Shown here: positions 54,767 through 64,000 of the stretch, one piece after another
How the letters are laid out: every line of letters starts with the position of its first letter
How positions within the stretch are numbered: position 1 is the first letter of the stretch
NCBI GenBank assembly: GCA_002862095.1
Contig: PHSQ01000002.1
Span: 62,001 to 126,000, forward strand
Reading direction: 5' to 3'
Length of the DNA: 64,000 nucleotides
DNA from: Methylocystis sp. KS32
GTDB taxonomy: Bacteria; Pseudomonadota; Alphaproteobacteria; Rhizobiales; Beijerinckiaceae
The notes under the pieces: model-generated
What the model was told of the DNA's origin: nothing
The model's input: only the letters and a program-made list of their open reading frames with translations
Database searches by the model: none
Made by a program: the position numbers and the translations under genes

Positions 54767-56056
54767 TCATACTCGCTTCGACATCGGCACATATTCGCGC
54801 TGCGGCTCGCCGGTGTAGAGCTGGCGCGGCCGGCCGATCTTGGAGCCGGGATCCTCGATCATCTCCTTCCACTGAGCGATCCAGCCCACGGTGCGCGCCA
54901 CGGCGAAGAGCACGGTGAACATGGTGGTCGGGAAGTTCATCGCCTTCAGCGTGATGCCAGAGTAGAAGTCGATGTTGGGATAAAGCTTCTTCTCGATGAA
55001 ATATTCGTCGTGCAGCGCAATGCGCTCCAACTCCAACGCCACGTCGAGCAGCCTGTCCTTCACACCCAGCTCATTGAGCACTTCGCGCGTCGTCATTTGC
55101 ATGATTTTGGCGCGAGGGTCGTAGTTTTTGTAGACGCGATGGCCGAAGCCCATCAGGCGGAAGGGGTCGTCCTTGTCCTTGGCTCGCGCGATGAAATGCG
55201 GAATGCGCTCGGGCGTTCCGATCTCCTCCAGCATCTTCAGCACCGCTTCATTGGCGCCGCCATGCGCCGGCCCCCACAGCGAGGCGATGCCCGCCGCGAT
55301 GCAGGCGAAGGGATTGGCGCCCGAGGAGCCGGAGAGTCGCACCGTGGAGGTGGAGGCGTTCTGCTCGTGATCGGCGTGCAGGATGAAAATGCGGTCGAGC
55401 GCGCGGGAGAGCACCGGATTGACCTTGTAATCCTCGCAGGGCACCGCGAAGCACATGCGCAGGAAGTTCGAGGTGTAGTCGAGGTCGTTCTTGGGATAGA
55501 TGAAGGGCTGACCGATCGAATATTTATAGGCCATCGCCGCCAGCGTCGGGATCTTGGCGATCATGCGCGTAGAGGCGACGAGCCGCTGAGTTGGGTCGGC
55601 GATATTGGTCGAATCGTGATAAAAGGCGGAGAGCGCGCCCACCGCCGCCACCATGACCGCCATCGGGTGAGCGTCGCGACGGAACGCCTGGAAAAAGCGA
55701 GCCATCTGCTCGTGGATCATGGTGTGCCGCGTGATCCGATAATCGAAATCCGCCTTCTGGTTCCCGGTCGGCAATTCGCCATAGAGCAGCAGATAGCATG
55801 TCTCCAGGAAGTCGCCGTGCTCGGCGATCTGCTGGATCGGATAGCCTCGATAGAGCAGAATCCCGGCGTCGCCGTCGATATAGGTGATTTTCGATTCGCA
55901 GCTCGCCGTCGAGGTAAAGCCCGGATCGTAAGTGAACATCCCCGTAGAGCTATAAAGCGAACGGATGTCGATCACATCGGGCCCGACGGCGCCCTTCTTG
56001 ATCGGGAGGTCAACCGTCTTGCCGCCAACCGTAATGGAACCCTTGGATTCGGTCAT
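54767..56056 (-). CDS. gltA: Citrate synthase
   Basis: TCA-cycle entry enzyme condensing acetyl-CoA and oxaloacetate. The 429-residue type II (hexameric, NADH-sensitive class) protein has the catalytic His of [12 protein letters not shown], the second His of [15 protein letters not shown] and the Asp of NIDFYSG, all intact. AAGGAAGG precedes the ATG at 56056; the frame is open ten codons upstream. It follows gltX on the same strand with a 229-bp gap. Confidence 0.96.
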   Translation of the reverse strand: MTESKGSITVGGKTVDLPIKKGAVGPDVIDIRSLYSSTGMFTYDPGFTSTASCESKITYIDGDAGILLYRGYPIQQIAEHGDFLETCYLLLYGELPTGNQKADFDYRITRHTMIHEQMARFFQAFRRDAHPMAVMVAAVGALSAFYHDSTNIADPTQRLVASTRMIAKIPTLAAMAYKYSIGQPFIYPKNDLDYTSNFLRMCFAVPCEDYKVNPVLSRALDRIFILHADHEQNASTSTVRLSGSSGANPFACIAAGIASLWGPAHGGANEAVLKMLEEIGTPERIPHFIARAKDKDDPFRLMGFGHRVYKNYDPRAKIMQMTTREVLNELGVKDRLLDVALELERIALHDEYFIEKKLYPNIDFYSGITLKAMNFPTTMFTVLFAVARTVGWIAQWKEMIEDPGSKIGRPRQLYTGEPQREYVPMSKRV

Positions 56057-56285
56057 CGCTTCACCTTCCTTGAAAGACGCCGCCATCGCCTTCGCTCATG
56101 CGATCACCGCCGCGCAGGTCGCGCCCGGCGGAACGCGCATGTCTAAGAAAAGATTTCAACTTGGACTCGGCAAGCGGATTGTGCATTGCAAAACGCTATA
56201 ACAACGCCACGCCTTGTCAAGCGACGCTGAAGGTCGAAAGAGGCGAAACGACGACCGCCGCTTAACGCATTGTTCCAAACGCCAT

Positions 56286-57713
56286 TTAGCGCGCGGTCGC
56301 CTGATCGGCGAGACGGGCGAGGCTCTCTTCGCGCCCAAGGACTTCCATCACCTCAAAAATTCCCGGCGATGTGGTCCGGCCGGTGAGGGCGGCGCGTAAG
56401 GGCTGAGCGAGGTCTCCGAGCTTGAGCGAAAGAGATTCGGCCGTCTCGCGCACGACGCTCTCCGTCGCCGCCGCCGTCCAGGCCGGCAGCGCGGCGAGGC
56501 GCGGGGTCAGCGCGGCGAGGCGTTCGCGGCCGCCCTGTCCAAGAAGCTGCTCGGCCTTGGCCTCCATGGGAAGCGGCCGATCCGCGAACAGGAATTTCGC
56601 TCCGTCCAGAAGCTCGTTGAGGGTTTTCGCCCGCGCCTTGAGCCCCGACATGGAGGCGAGCAGCTGCGCTTTTTTGCGCTCGTCCAACCGCTCGGCGACC
56701 CCCGCCCCTCCCTTGAGATAGGGAAGGGAGTCGATAAGAATCTCGATTAACTCCTCGTCTGGCGTCGCCCTCATGTAGTGGCCGTTCATGTTCTCCAGTT
56801 TCACGAAATCGAAGCGCGCCGGCGAGCGGTGAACCTGCGCCAGATCGAACGCCTCGATAAGCTCCGCGCCGGTGAAAAACTCCTTGTCGCCCTGGCTCCA
56901 GCCAAGCCTCGCTAGATAATTCCGCAGGGCCGCGGGCAGATAGCCCATCTCGCGATAGGCGTCGACGCCAAGCGCGCCGTGGCGTTTCGAGAGTTTCGCG
57001 CCGTCGGCGCCGTGAATCAGCGGTATGTGGGCGAAGGCGGGCGTCGACCAACCCATCGCTTCGTAAATGTGCTTCTGGCGGGCGGCGTTGGTGAGATGGT
57101 CGTCGCCACGAATGATTTGGGTGACTCCCATGTCGTGATCGTCGACCACGACCGCGAGCATATAGGTCGGCGCGCCGTCGGAGCGTAGCAGCACGAAATC
57201 GTCGATGTCCTTGTTAGGGAAAACCACCCGTCCCTGGACGGCGTCCTCGATGACGGTTTCGCCGTCGCGCGGCGCCTTGAGGCGGATGACCGGCTTGACG
57301 TCAAGCGGCGCTTCGGAAGGATCGCGGTCGCGCCATCGGCCGTCGTAACGCGGCGGCCGGCCTTCCGCCTTGGCCTTCTCTCGCATCTCGTCGAGCTCCC
57401 TAGCCGAGGCATAGCAGCGATAGGCGGCGCCTTTGGCGAGGAGTTCTTCGGCGACCTCGCGATGACGTTGCGCGCGCGTGAACTGGTAAACCACTTCGCC
57501 GTCCCAATGGAGCCCGAGCCAGCGCAGGCCGTCGAGAATCGCCTCCATCGCTTCCTTGGTCGAGCGCTCGCGGTCGGTGTCCTCGATCCGCAACAGCATT
57601 TTACCGCCGTGCTTGCGGGCGTAAAGCCAGTTGAAGAGCGCCGTGCGCGCGCCGCCAATATGAAGAAAGCCGGTGGGAGAGGGGGCGAAGCGCGTGACGA
57701 TCTGTTGCGACAT
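56286..57713 (-). CDS. gltX: Glutamyl-tRNA synthetase
   Basis: Class I synthetase charging tRNA-Glu. The 475-residue protein starts with [26 protein letters not shown] (HIGH motif as HIGG), has [11 protein letters not shown] and the second nucleotide motif KLSKRHG. The C-terminal anticodon-binding domain is short and regular. In alphaproteobacteria the enzyme often also charges tRNA-Gln; no gatCAB gene is in view. It lies in the conserved gltA-gltX-comEC-lexA neighbourhood. Confidence 0.95.
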   Translation of the reverse strand: MSQQIVTRFAPSPTGFLHIGGARTALFNWLYARKHGGKMLLRIEDTDRERSTKEAMEAILDGLRWLGLHWDGEVVYQFTRAQRHREVAEELLAKGAAYRCYASARELDEMREKAKAEGRPPRYDGRWRDRDPSEAPLDVKPVIRLKAPRDGETVIEDAVQGRVVFPNKDIDDFVLLRSDGAPTYMLAVVVDDHDMGVTQIIRGDDHLTNAARQKHIYEAMGWSTPAFAHIPLIHGADGAKLSKRHGALGVDAYREMGYLPAALRNYLARLGWSQGDKEFFTGAELIEAFDLAQVHRSPARFDFVKLENMNGHYMRATPDEELIEILIDSLPYLKGGAGVAERLDERKKAQLLASMSGLKARAKTLNELLDGAKFLFADRPLPMEAKAEQLLGQGGRERLAALTPRLAALPAWTAAATESVVRETAESLSLKLGDLAQPLRAALTGRTTSPGIFEVMEVLGREESLARLADQATAR

Positions 57714-57904
57714 TTATTGACCAGACTGGATCGGGAGAGGGACAGCGAAAGGCCAGCGGACGCCGGCGCGCCGCCTTTTAACATGATAGGCTGAGCTTTT
57801 CGAGCCAGGAGCTGCAAGCTTTGCCTCGCCGCGTCGACGGAAATGTCGGAAACCTATCGAAATCGGCCGCCTTCGCCAGCGCTTGGAATTTTACCGAGCG
57901 AAGC

Positions 57905-58020
57905 CTAGCGCTTTCCGACCGGACGGAATCGTCTGGTCGATTATGAAATCGCTCCAGATTCAAAAGCTGGAGCAAAATCTAGTCGAAAAAGTCTATCAAC
58001 TTTTTCGGATTTTGCTCTAG
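57905..58020 (+). mobile_element. A-family hairpin element between gltX and comEC
   Basis: Body about 57909-58016, with the same three hairpins, flanked by CTAG at 57905-57908 and 58017-58020. The left end lacks the first two bases (AG) of the consensus. It lies about 130 bp before comEC and may hold or insulate its promoter. Confidence 0.78.
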
Positions 58021-58150
58021 TCTTCGCTATCGACAGTCTTCGATATCGAATTCGCGGCCTCGATCTCGACATCCCCGTTCGCCGTAGCCTTCATCGCAAA
58101 GGGAAGGAAATCATGAAAATAACGATACAGGCGGTTTCGTCTCCGAATTG

Positions 58151-60421
58151 ATGCAACAGATAGCCAAAGCCGCGCAGGAAGTTTTGGGCGGAGAGGGCCG
58201 TGGGCCAATCATCTCCGCGATCGCGGCGCGTTTGCAAACGGCCCTGAGCGTCGCCTATGAGAAAGAGACCGCGCTGCGGCGGCCCTTTCTCTGGACGCCT
58301 GTCGCGGCGGGTACCGGGGCGCTACTATATTTCGCCGCGGACCATGAACCGTCGCTTCCCTTCGCGCTGGCGCTTTTCCTTGTCTTTGTTGTCGCCGCGT
58401 GGCGCACGCGCGCGGTCCCTGGTTTTCATATCCCGCTGCTGCTCTTGGCCTGCGTCAGCGGCGGCTTTTTTTCCTCGGTCTGGCGCGCTGCGCGGGTCGA
58501 CGCGCCCATTCTGACGCGCATCGGCGTCGGCCAACTCACCGGCTTTGTCGAGGAATTGGATTATCGCCGGACGGGTGCGCGCTTCGTGCTGAGGGTCTCC
58601 AGCGCCGAGGGTCTTGCGGGAGACGTCGTTCCGGCGCGCGTTCGTCTGACGACGCGCGGAGAACCTAATTTCAAGGCGGGCGACTTCCTCGCGGTCAAGG
58701 CGCGCCTGCTGCCGCCCGCTCACGCCTCGCTGCCCGGCTCCTACGACTTCGCGCGCGACGCCTATTTCATGCGGATTGGCGCGGTAGGCAGTGTTCTCGG
58801 ACGTATAGAAATCATGCCGCCGCCCGATCCCGCCCCGCTTTCGTTGCGCTTTTTCGCGGCGGTCGACCGGGCGCGGAACGCTCTCGCCCTCCGAGTCTAT
58901 AAAGTGTTGCAGGGCGACGACGGCGCCATCGCGGCGGCGATGGTGACGGGCAAGCGCGATTTTCTGTCGGAAAACGCCAAGGAATTGATCCGGCGCGCCG
59001 GAATCTTCCACATCGTCACCATCTCCGGCATACAAATGTCGCTGGTGGCGGGAATTTTCTTCGTCGGCCTGCGCCGCGCCCTGTCGCTTTCGCAAACGCT
59101 GGCGCTCAACTACCCGGTAAAAAAATGGGCGGCGGCGCTCGCGATCCTTGGCGCCGTGATCTACGACATCGGCACGGGCTCGCGCGTCGGCGCCGAGCGG
59201 GCGCTGGTCATGACCCTGACGATGCTGATCGCGGTCATGTTCGACCGGCCAGCTTTTTCGATGCGCAACCTCGCCTGGGCGGCGTTTTTCATCGTGGCTT
59301 TCGAACCCGAGGCGCTGCTCGGCGCAAGTTTTCAGCTCTCCTTCGCGGCCGTCGCCGCGTTGATCGCCCTCTACGAGGTCCGCAACGATGTCCGCTACCT
59401 CGATCGGAGAGGATTCGCGAATACATCGGCGCTGCCGTCCCGACCCCAACGGGAATTCTGGTTCGCCCGCCTTCGCCGCGGCGTCTTGCTCGGACCCGGC
59501 GCGGCGCTTTTCGCCACTTTTTGCGCCACCTCCGCCACCGCCTCTTTCATGGCCAACGACTTCCACGAAATCAGCCCCTATGTGCTGGTCGGGAATCCGC
59601 TCACTCTTGCCATCATCGAGTTTTTCGCCGTGCCGGGCGCGCTGCTCGGCGCCTTGCTCTACCCCCTGGGTCTCGACGGTTTCGTCTGGGGCTATCTGGG
59701 TCTCGGCATCGATCTCGTCGTGGCCATCGCCAAACTCATCGGCGCCGCGCCCGGCGCCAGCCTGCCGGTCAGGAGCTTCGCGCCCTGGGCGATCTTCTTC
59801 CTCGCGCTCGCGCTGCTGTTCGTCGTCCTGTGGCGGAGTTGGGCGTTGCGCGCTTTCGCGCTGCCGCTGGCGCTGGTCGGCCTGCTCGGAGCCTCCAACG
59901 GGCCGGAATTCGATCTTGCGGTCGCGCCAAGCGGAGAATCCGCGGCGGTCCGCTCGCCGGATGGCAATCTCACCCTGATTGGAACAAATCCGGGCGTTTT
60001 CGCCGCCGAGCAATGGCTGCGCGCCGACGCCGACGCCCGTCCAGCGGGCGAAGCGCGCGGCGGCGTTTCCTGCGACAATTTAGGCTGCGTGACGCGCGCG
60101 ATCGATGGCGGCTTCGTCGCCCTCGTCGAGAAGCCGGGGGCGCTGCTGGAGGATTGCGCCAAGGCGGCGATCGTGGTGACGCCGCTTTACGCCCCACGGG
60201 GTTGCGGCGCGCGGATCGTCATAGATCGCCGAAAGCTTCAGGAAACGGGCGCCGTGGCGTTGCGGCTCAAAACTTCGGGCGTCGAATGGATCACGGCGCG
60301 CACGCGCGGCGAGGATCGGCCCTGGTCGCGGCCTCCGCCCGGCCGCAAGGCCTTTGCTCCACCGGACGCCGGTGACGAAACCGCCGGCGGCATGGAGGAG
60401 CCTGGCGCGATCGAGGAATAG
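58151..60421 (+). CDS. comEC: ComEC/Rec2-family DNA-uptake channel protein
   Basis: A 756-residue polytopic inner-membrane protein. The N-terminal DUF4131-like region (two or three helices, then an OB-like soluble part, VRLTTRGEPNFKAGDFLAVKARLLPP) is followed by the competence domain with IRRAGIFHIVTISGIQMSLVAG and IYDIGTGSRVGAERALVMTL. About ten membrane helices in total. The C-terminal soluble region lacks clear metallo-beta-lactamase signatures (no HxHxDH), as in short alphaproteobacterial forms. It imports single-stranded DNA in competent bacteria. It converges with lexA. Confidence 0.9.
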   Translation: MQQIAKAAQEVLGGEGRGPIISAIAARLQTALSVAYEKETALRRPFLWTPVAAGTGALLYFAADHEPSLPFALALFLVFVVAAWRTRAVPGFHIPLLLLACVSGGFFSSVWRAARVDAPILTRIGVGQLTGFVEELDYRRTGARFVLRVSSAEGLAGDVVPARVRLTTRGEPNFKAGDFLAVKARLLPPAHASLPGSYDFARDAYFMRIGAVGSVLGRIEIMPPPDPAPLSLRFFAAVDRARNALALRVYKVLQGDDGAIAAAMVTGKRDFLSENAKELIRRAGIFHIVTISGIQMSLVAGIFFVGLRRALSLSQTLALNYPVKKWAAALAILGAVIYDIGTGSRVGAERALVMTLTMLIAVMFDRPAFSMRNLAWAAFFIVAFEPEALLGASFQLSFAAVAALIALYEVRNDVRYLDRRGFANTSALPSRPQREFWFARLRRGVLLGPGAALFATFCATSATASFMANDFHEISPYVLVGNPLTLAIIEFFAVPGALLGALLYPLGLDGFVWGYLGLGIDLVVAIAKLIGAAPGASLPVRSFAPWAIFFLALALLFVVLWRSWALRAFALPLALVGLLGASNGPEFDLAVAPSGESAAVRSPDGNLTLIGTNPGVFAAEQWLRADADARPAGEARGGVSCDNLGCVTRAIDGGFVALVEKPGALLEDCAKAAIVVTPLYAPRGCGARIVIDRRKLQETGAVALRLKTSGVEWITARTRGEDRPWSRPPPGRKAFAPPDAGDETAGGMEEPGAIEE

Positions 60422-60425
60422 CGCT

Positions 60426-60441
60426 CGGCCCAAAAGGGCCG
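60426..60441. terminator. Short stem-loop between convergent comEC and lexA
   Basis: CGGCCC-AAAA-GGGCCG, six G-C pairs with a four-base loop, in the 26-bp gap between the two stop codons. No T-run follows; it may act on both transcripts. Confidence 0.5.
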
Positions 60442-60447
60442 GGGCGT

Positions 60448-61158
60448 TCAGTAGCGCCGCACGAGACTGACGAGCTTGCCCTGAATCCGCACGCGATTTG
60501 GCCCGAAGATGCGAGTCTCGTAAGCGGGATTGGCCGCTTCCAGAGCTATGGAGGCCCCGCGCTTGCGCAGACGCTTCAACGTCGCCTCTTCGTCATCGAT
60601 CAAAGCCACCACGATATTGCCGCTGTCGGCGAAGTCCTGCTTCTTTATGACCACGGTGTCGCCGTCGAAAATTCCGGCCTCGATCATCGAGTCGCCGCGC
60701 ACCTCCAGCGCGAAATGCTCGCCGTTGGAGAGCAGATCGGGCGGCAGGCTGATGGTGTGGCTGCGCGATTGAATGGCGGAGATCGGCGTGCCGGCGGCGA
60801 TGCGGCCCATCACCGGAATGGCGACCTGCTGAATTTCATTGTCCTCCTCGCGCTCGTGCAGCGGCCGCACGCGCCCGAGATTGCCCTCGATGACGCTAGG
60901 AGAGAATTTGCGCCCCCGACCGGGTGGCGCCGAAGGGGTCGAGGATTCGGGCAGCCGCAGCACTTCCAGCGCGCGGGCCCGGTTGGGCAGTCGGCGGATG
61001 AAACCGCGCTCCTCCAGCGCGAGGATGAGGCGATGAATGCCGGATTTCGAGCGCAGATCAAGGGCGTCCTTCATCTCGTCGAAAGAAGGCGGGACGCCTG
61101 TCTCTTTCAATCGTTCATTAATGAAACGCAGGAGATCGCTTTGCTTTCGCGTCAACAT
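60448..61158 (-). CDS. lexA: SOS repressor LexA
   Basis: Winged-helix repressor cleaved in the SOS response. The 236-residue protein starts [13 protein letters not shown], with the recognition helix around [17 protein letters not shown], the cleavage site Ala122-Gly123 (RIAAGTPI), catalytic Ser157 (RGDSMIEAG) and Lys195 (EATLKRL). I chose the ATG at 61158 because it gives the canonical N-terminus and because the LexA box at 61258-61272 would lie inside the coding region of the longer frame (start 61287). Confidence 0.95.
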   Translation of the reverse strand: MLTRKQSDLLRFINERLKETGVPPSFDEMKDALDLRSKSGIHRLILALEERGFIRRLPNRARALEVLRLPESSTPSAPPGRGRKFSPSVIEGNLGRVRPLHEREEDNEIQQVAIPVMGRIAAGTPISAIQSRSHTISLPPDLLSNGEHFALEVRGDSMIEAGIFDGDTVVIKKQDFADSGNIVVALIDDEEATLKRLRKRGASIALEAANPAYETRIFGPNRVRIQGKLVSLVRRY

Positions 61159-61257
61159 TTTTCTTGGCCTCCTGAGCGGCTGGCGGTTCGGTTCCCGGCG
61201 CCTTGGGGCCGAACTATGGTGGCCGCTCATAAACAAATCATGAACGAAAGCATAGAC

Positions 61258-61272
61258 GTTCTTGCTGCGTTC
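61258..61272. promoter_or_regulatory. LexA (SOS) box upstream of lexA
   Basis: GTTCTTGCTGCGTTC fits GTTC-N7-GTTC. It lies 100 bp before the lexA start and just before the end of tonB. It would give autoregulation. Confidence 0.75.
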
Positions 61273-61283
61273 CGCAATGAGGC

Positions 61284-62267
61284 TCAATTGCTCGTAAACT
61301 GAAAGTTGATCGGATAGACCAACCCTCGCGGGGGCGGGGGGAATGGCGCCGCGCGGCGCACGGCCTCGATCGCGGCGGCGTCGAGCTCGGGTAGGCCGCT
61401 GGATTTCCGTATTTCGATGCGCGACAGATTGCCTTTTATGTCGACCGTGAAGACAGCGATTCCCTCCCGGTGCTGATGGGCGGCCTCGATATTCTCAGGG
61501 ATGCGGACGCCGGGCACGATCAGACCCCAGAGAATCGAAAGATAAGTTCTGTCGGCCTTGCCGCCCGAAACCGGAGCGGCCTTGGCCGCTCCGCTGAACA
61601 TATATTGCGGGGCGGGGTCGGGCGCGGTCAGCTCCTCGGCGAGGCTTTTGACCCCCTTTTTGGTCTCTCCCTGCGTCTCGGCTAGGGATTCCTTTTCCGG
61701 GATCTGCTCCTGCTTGACGTCCGCCTGTTCCACAGTCTCGGCGTCGGGCTTCTCCTCGGCCGGTTTCAGGGCGGCGGTTTTTTCAGAAATCTCTTTCGCC
61801 GCCGCCGCTTCGTCCAGGCTCGGCTGTTTTCGCGGCGCCGGCTTTTGCGCTGTCCGTGGAGGCGGCGCCTTGCGCTGCGCCTTCGTCTCCTTGTCCTTCG
61901 CCGGCCGCTCGACTGTTTCCTCGTTCTGCGCGCGCGGCGCGTCGGTCGCTGGCTTTTCGTAATAGGAGGATTGCGCAGGATCGGGCTTTTTCTCCTCGGG
62001 CTTCGCCTCCTCCTTCGGCTGCGGCTCGGGCTCCGGCTTTGGAGGGGGCGCCGGCGGCGGCGGCGGCTCGACGATCACCTCGACCGGGGTCTCCGTGGCC
62101 CGCATGTCCGGTGGCGTGAAAATCATGTCTAGAATCACCAGCGCGGTCAGGATGACGACGTGGCCCAGCAGAACGACGCCAAGAATGGTCGGAAAGCGAC
62201 TGCGTCTCGGCTGGTCTGGCTGGAGCGGCTCGACCAAATGCTGCAATTTGAAGCCCTCGGAGGCCAC
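61284..62267 (-). CDS. tonB: TonB-like energy transducer
   Basis: Couples the proton gradient to outer-membrane receptors. The 327-residue protein has a short cytoplasmic N-terminus, one membrane helix ([23 protein letters not shown], about residues 28-50), a Pro/Glu/Lys-rich periplasmic spacer (about 64-215) and a TonB C-terminal domain ending in [33 protein letters not shown] and PFPPPPRGL. The start is GTG at 62267. No exbB/exbD gene is nearby. Upstream is a short palindrome AACCT-AG-AGGTT. Confidence 0.9.
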   Translation of the reverse strand: MASEGFKLQHLVEPLQPDQPRRSRFPTILGVVLLGHVVILTALVILDMIFTPPDMRATETPVEVIVEPPPPPAPPPKPEPEPQPKEEAKPEEKKPDPAQSSYYEKPATDAPRAQNEETVERPAKDKETKAQRKAPPPRTAQKPAPRKQPSLDEAAAAKEISEKTAALKPAEEKPDAETVEQADVKQEQIPEKESLAETQGETKKGVKSLAEELTAPDPAPQYMFSGAAKAAPVSGGKADRTYLSILWGLIVPGVRIPENIEAAHQHREGIAVFTVDIKGNLSRIEIRKSSGLPELDAAAIEAVRRAAPFPPPPRGLVYPINFQFTSN

Positions 62268-62449
62268 GTCACAATGCCGCGCTGGAATGGGAGGCGGCCC
62301 TAGGCAGAGCTTTAACTGAATGGCTTATCTCATGTATAAACATGATTTTGAACTTCATATTTAACCTAGAGGTTTAACTTTGTTCGAGGCTCTTGCCGCA
62401 AAGGCGCTCTCCTGGAAAGGCAAGAGCGGGATCGATCCGGACGACGCCC

Positions 62450-63475
62450 TCATCCCGCGAGGCGGATACGGTCGTCCTGTCCGAGATGTCCTGGAATGAA
62501 AGCGTCGAAAGCCGCCCAAAACAAGCTCCGCAATTCGTCCCGCTCCATCATCGCTTCGTGGCGTGCGCCGGGAATATTGACAAGCGTCGCGATGTCGAGC
62601 CTCTGCGCGAAACGCCCGACCGCTGGCGTCGAGACGATTTCATCCCGTCCGCAGGCGATCAGCAACGACGGCGTCTTCCAGCGCCGGGGATAGTCGGGAT
62701 CCTCGAAGCGGGCCATTTGGCGAAAGGCGGCGTTGACCCAACCGATGGTCGGGTCGCCGACCCCAAGGCCAGGTTCCTTCGCCAGCACCCCCGCGTTGCG
62801 CGCGAAGCGCTTGGGGTCGGAGGTAAGCTTGTTGCCTTCGAAGGTCAGGCCGACCAGGGACGATTTTCCCGGCCCGGAAGTGAGGGCGGCTTCGGCGCCG
62901 CCCAGCGAAAGCGTGGACTCTCCGCCTCCGGGGATGAACATGGCGCCGAGCCCCAACATATCCAGCGAATTGGCGAGAAGGCGCGAGACGACCGGGAAAC
63001 GGAGTCCGTAAAAGTCGATCATCGGCGCGGTTACGACGAGGCGGGCGAACTCGCCGCCGCCGCCGTGAGCGTTCTCCAGCAATATGGCGCCGCCCATGGA
63101 ATGGGCGAGCGCGAACCAGGGCCGTGGACAGCCGAGCAGGGTCATTTTGAGCAGAAAAGCGTCGAGGTCGCGCTGATATTGAGCGAAATCGTCGACGTGC
63201 CCCTTGCGCGGATTGTCGAGTTCCCGCTCTGAGCCGCCTTGGCCGCGCCAGTCGAGCGTCACGACCTCGAAGCCGCGTTGGAGCAGGTCGGCGACCGTCT
63301 CGAAATATTTTTCAATGAACTCGGCGCGACCCTGAAACAAAGCGAGCGTTCCCCGCGCCGTCCGCGGCGGCGTGAAACGGGCCATACGCAGCGAAGCGCC
63401 GTCAGCGGCGGTCAGGGCGTGGCGCTTCGCCCCCGGAGGTATTGGATTATCCGGCGTGGCGACCAGTTCGATCAT
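62450..63475 (-). CDS. Alpha/beta hydrolase (lysophospholipase/monoacylglycerol lipase type)
   Basis: A 341-residue serine hydrolase of the PldB/Hydrolase_4 group. The oxyanion-loop region is TLALFQGRAEFIEKYFETVADLLQRGFEVVTLDWRGQGGS; the nucleophile elbow is LAHSMGG; the acid and His appear near CGRDEIV and IPGARHEAM. It probably hydrolyses lysophospholipids or monoglycerides, and the true substrate is unknown. It is divergent from the hsp20 gene and its 5' side abuts an A element (32-bp gap). Confidence 0.88.
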   Translation of the reverse strand: MIELVATPDNPIPPGAKRHALTAADGASLRMARFTPPRTARGTLALFQGRAEFIEKYFETVADLLQRGFEVVTLDWRGQGGSERELDNPRKGHVDDFAQYQRDLDAFLLKMTLLGCPRPWFALAHSMGGAILLENAHGGGGEFARLVVTAPMIDFYGLRFPVVSRLLANSLDMLGLGAMFIPGGGESTLSLGGAEAALTSGPGKSSLVGLTFEGNKLTSDPKRFARNAGVLAKEPGLGVGDPTIGWVNAAFRQMARFEDPDYPRRWKTPSLLIACGRDEIVSTPAVGRFAQRLDIATLVNIPGARHEAMMERDELRSLFWAAFDAFIPGHLGQDDRIRLAG

Positions 63476-63506
63476 TCTTAAGGCTCCGACGGCGCGGGGT
63501 TTCCCG

Positions 63507-63624
63507 CTAGAGCAAAATCCGAAAGAGTTGATAGACTTTTTCGATCAGATTTTGCTCAAGTTTTTTGAATCTGGAGCGATTTCTTATCGACCAGACGACC
63601 CCGTCTGGTCGGAAAGCGCTCTCG
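63507..63624 (-). mobile_element. A-family hairpin element upstream of hsp20
   Basis: Body 63511-63620 with the three hairpins (loop changes relative to A1), flanked by CTAG (63507-63510) and CTCG (63621-63624); the right flank has decayed by one base. It sits in the divergent gap between the hydrolase and hsp20 genes. Confidence 0.72.
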
Positions 63625-63836
63625 GCCCATCCGCCGGGGATGGGGCTCTCCTTCTATCACAGGCTTCACTTAATTCGCGCCCCGAACGTTGGGAACCTCT
63701 TGCGGGAGCAAAAAGGCTTCCCACATCATTCTCTGCGCGGGCCGCAACGGACGCGCTTTCAGGCGAAACCCTCAAAAACTCCGGGGGATAAGCCGTGAAA
63801 ACCCAAGTCATGTCGCTTCAAATGGAGGGCTATGCG
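63625..63836. other. hsp20 leader region
   Basis: No gene. The stretch must contain the hsp20 promoter and leader. No CIRCE inverted repeat (TTAGCACTC-N9-GAGTGCTAA) is present. A ROSE-type RNA thermosensor is common upstream of hsp20 genes in Hyphomicrobiales but I could not establish one by eye. Confidence 0.4.
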
Positions 63837-64000
63837 ATGCGTGCTTTCGATCTTTCTCCGCTGTTCCGTCAGACCGTCGGATTCGATCGGCTTCTGGACA
63901 GTCTGGCCCAGAGCGGCAGTTTCGAGCCAGCGCCGAATTATCCACCCTACAATATCGTGCGCACCGGGGAGAACGCCTATAAAATAACTCTCGCCGTCGC
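63837..64000 (+). CDS. Hsp20/IbpA-type small heat-shock protein, N-terminal part
   Basis: ATG at 63837 with GGAGG 8 bases upstream; 54 codons are visible before the window ends. The product begins MRAFDLSPLFRQTVGFDRLL and continues with YPPYNIVRTGENAYKITLAVA, the start of the alpha-crystallin domain. This matches the IbpA-like Hsp20 chaperones of Hyphomicrobiales, which hold unfolded proteins under heat stress. In-frame ATGs at 63810 and 63822 are alternative starts. Confidence 0.9.
   Translation, partial: MRAFDLSPLFRQTVGFDRLLDSLAQSGSFEPAPNYPPYNIVRTGENAYKITLAV

Noticed and set aside
58017..58208. Minus-strand 63-codon frame ending in the CTAG flank of an A element
   Set aside because: It overlaps the comEC start antisense, with no family or ribosome-binding site; the stop in CTAG is likely chance.
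63640..63836. ROSE-type thermosensor in the hsp20 leader
   Set aside because: Expected from related bacteria, but I could not draw a convincing anti-Shine-Dalgarno hairpin by eye. A covariance search would decide.

Overview
The window is high-GC chromosomal DNA from an alphaproteobacterium of the order Hyphomicrobiales (Rhizobiales). Protein resemblance from memory suggests a Methylocystis/Methylosinus-type relative, but that is only an impression. Supporting signs are the families DUF2865, DUF992, PopZ/DUF2497 and HpnK-like, the pcm-tolC-popZ and purF-cvpA gene orders, and two LexA boxes of the alphaproteobacterial GTTC-N7-GTTC form. It is mostly a housekeeping region. No rRNA, tRNA, CRISPR array or prophage was seen.

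Layout. 1-1543: start of lptG (minus) and a triplicated array of two small mobile elements in front of pepA. 3.3-10.5 kb: DUF2865 protein, CreA-like protein, cysS, an operon of a 41-residue membrane protein, a GNAT acetyltransferase and cimA, then a LOG-family gene. 10.6-19.2 kb: Atm1-type ABC exporter, DUF3096 microprotein, an alanine-rich protein, a DODA-type dioxygenase and uvrB. 19.3-29.5 kb: IS21 remnant, guaA, rsmB, a glpX homologue with altered catalytic motifs, hom, DUF992, an SDR, purF and cvpA. 29.7-41.1 kb: rnr, hpnK-like, a nadA-DUF4202-nadB-nadC cluster with repeated operator-like sites, a GGDEF/degenerate-EAL protein, pyrB and a small membrane protein. 41.2-49 kb: cysK, an Rrf2 regulator, a pcm-like gene, tolC, popZ, an ftsB-like gene, an MBL hydrolase and DUF1269. 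49.2-64 kb: SOS-controlled dnaE2 without imuAB beside it, a parD-parE-trmJ overlapping operon, remnants and palindromic repeats, gltA, gltX, comEC, lexA, tonB, a lysophospholipase-like hydrolase and the start of an hsp20 gene.

How the parts connect. The SOS response appears twice (lexA with its own box; dnaE2 with a box at its start) and uvrB gives excision repair. NAD synthesis is a compact cluster behind one control region. purF/guaA (purine), pyrB (pyrimidine), hom/cysK/cimA (amino acids) and gltA (TCA cycle) are core metabolism. tonB, tolC, cvpA and lptG are envelope functions.

The most distinctive signal is not a gene. Two families of short hairpin-rich elements, about 153 bp (B) and about 111 bp (A), are scattered through intergenic DNA. 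Copies have inverted-repeat ends and are flanked by 4-bp direct repeats of the form YTAR (TTAG, TTAA, CTAA, CTAG). That makes them good candidates for non-autonomous transposable elements (MITEs) moved by an IS5-type transposase. One copy sits inside the ribosome-binding region of a microprotein gene and its mutated end supplies a new Shine-Dalgarno sequence.
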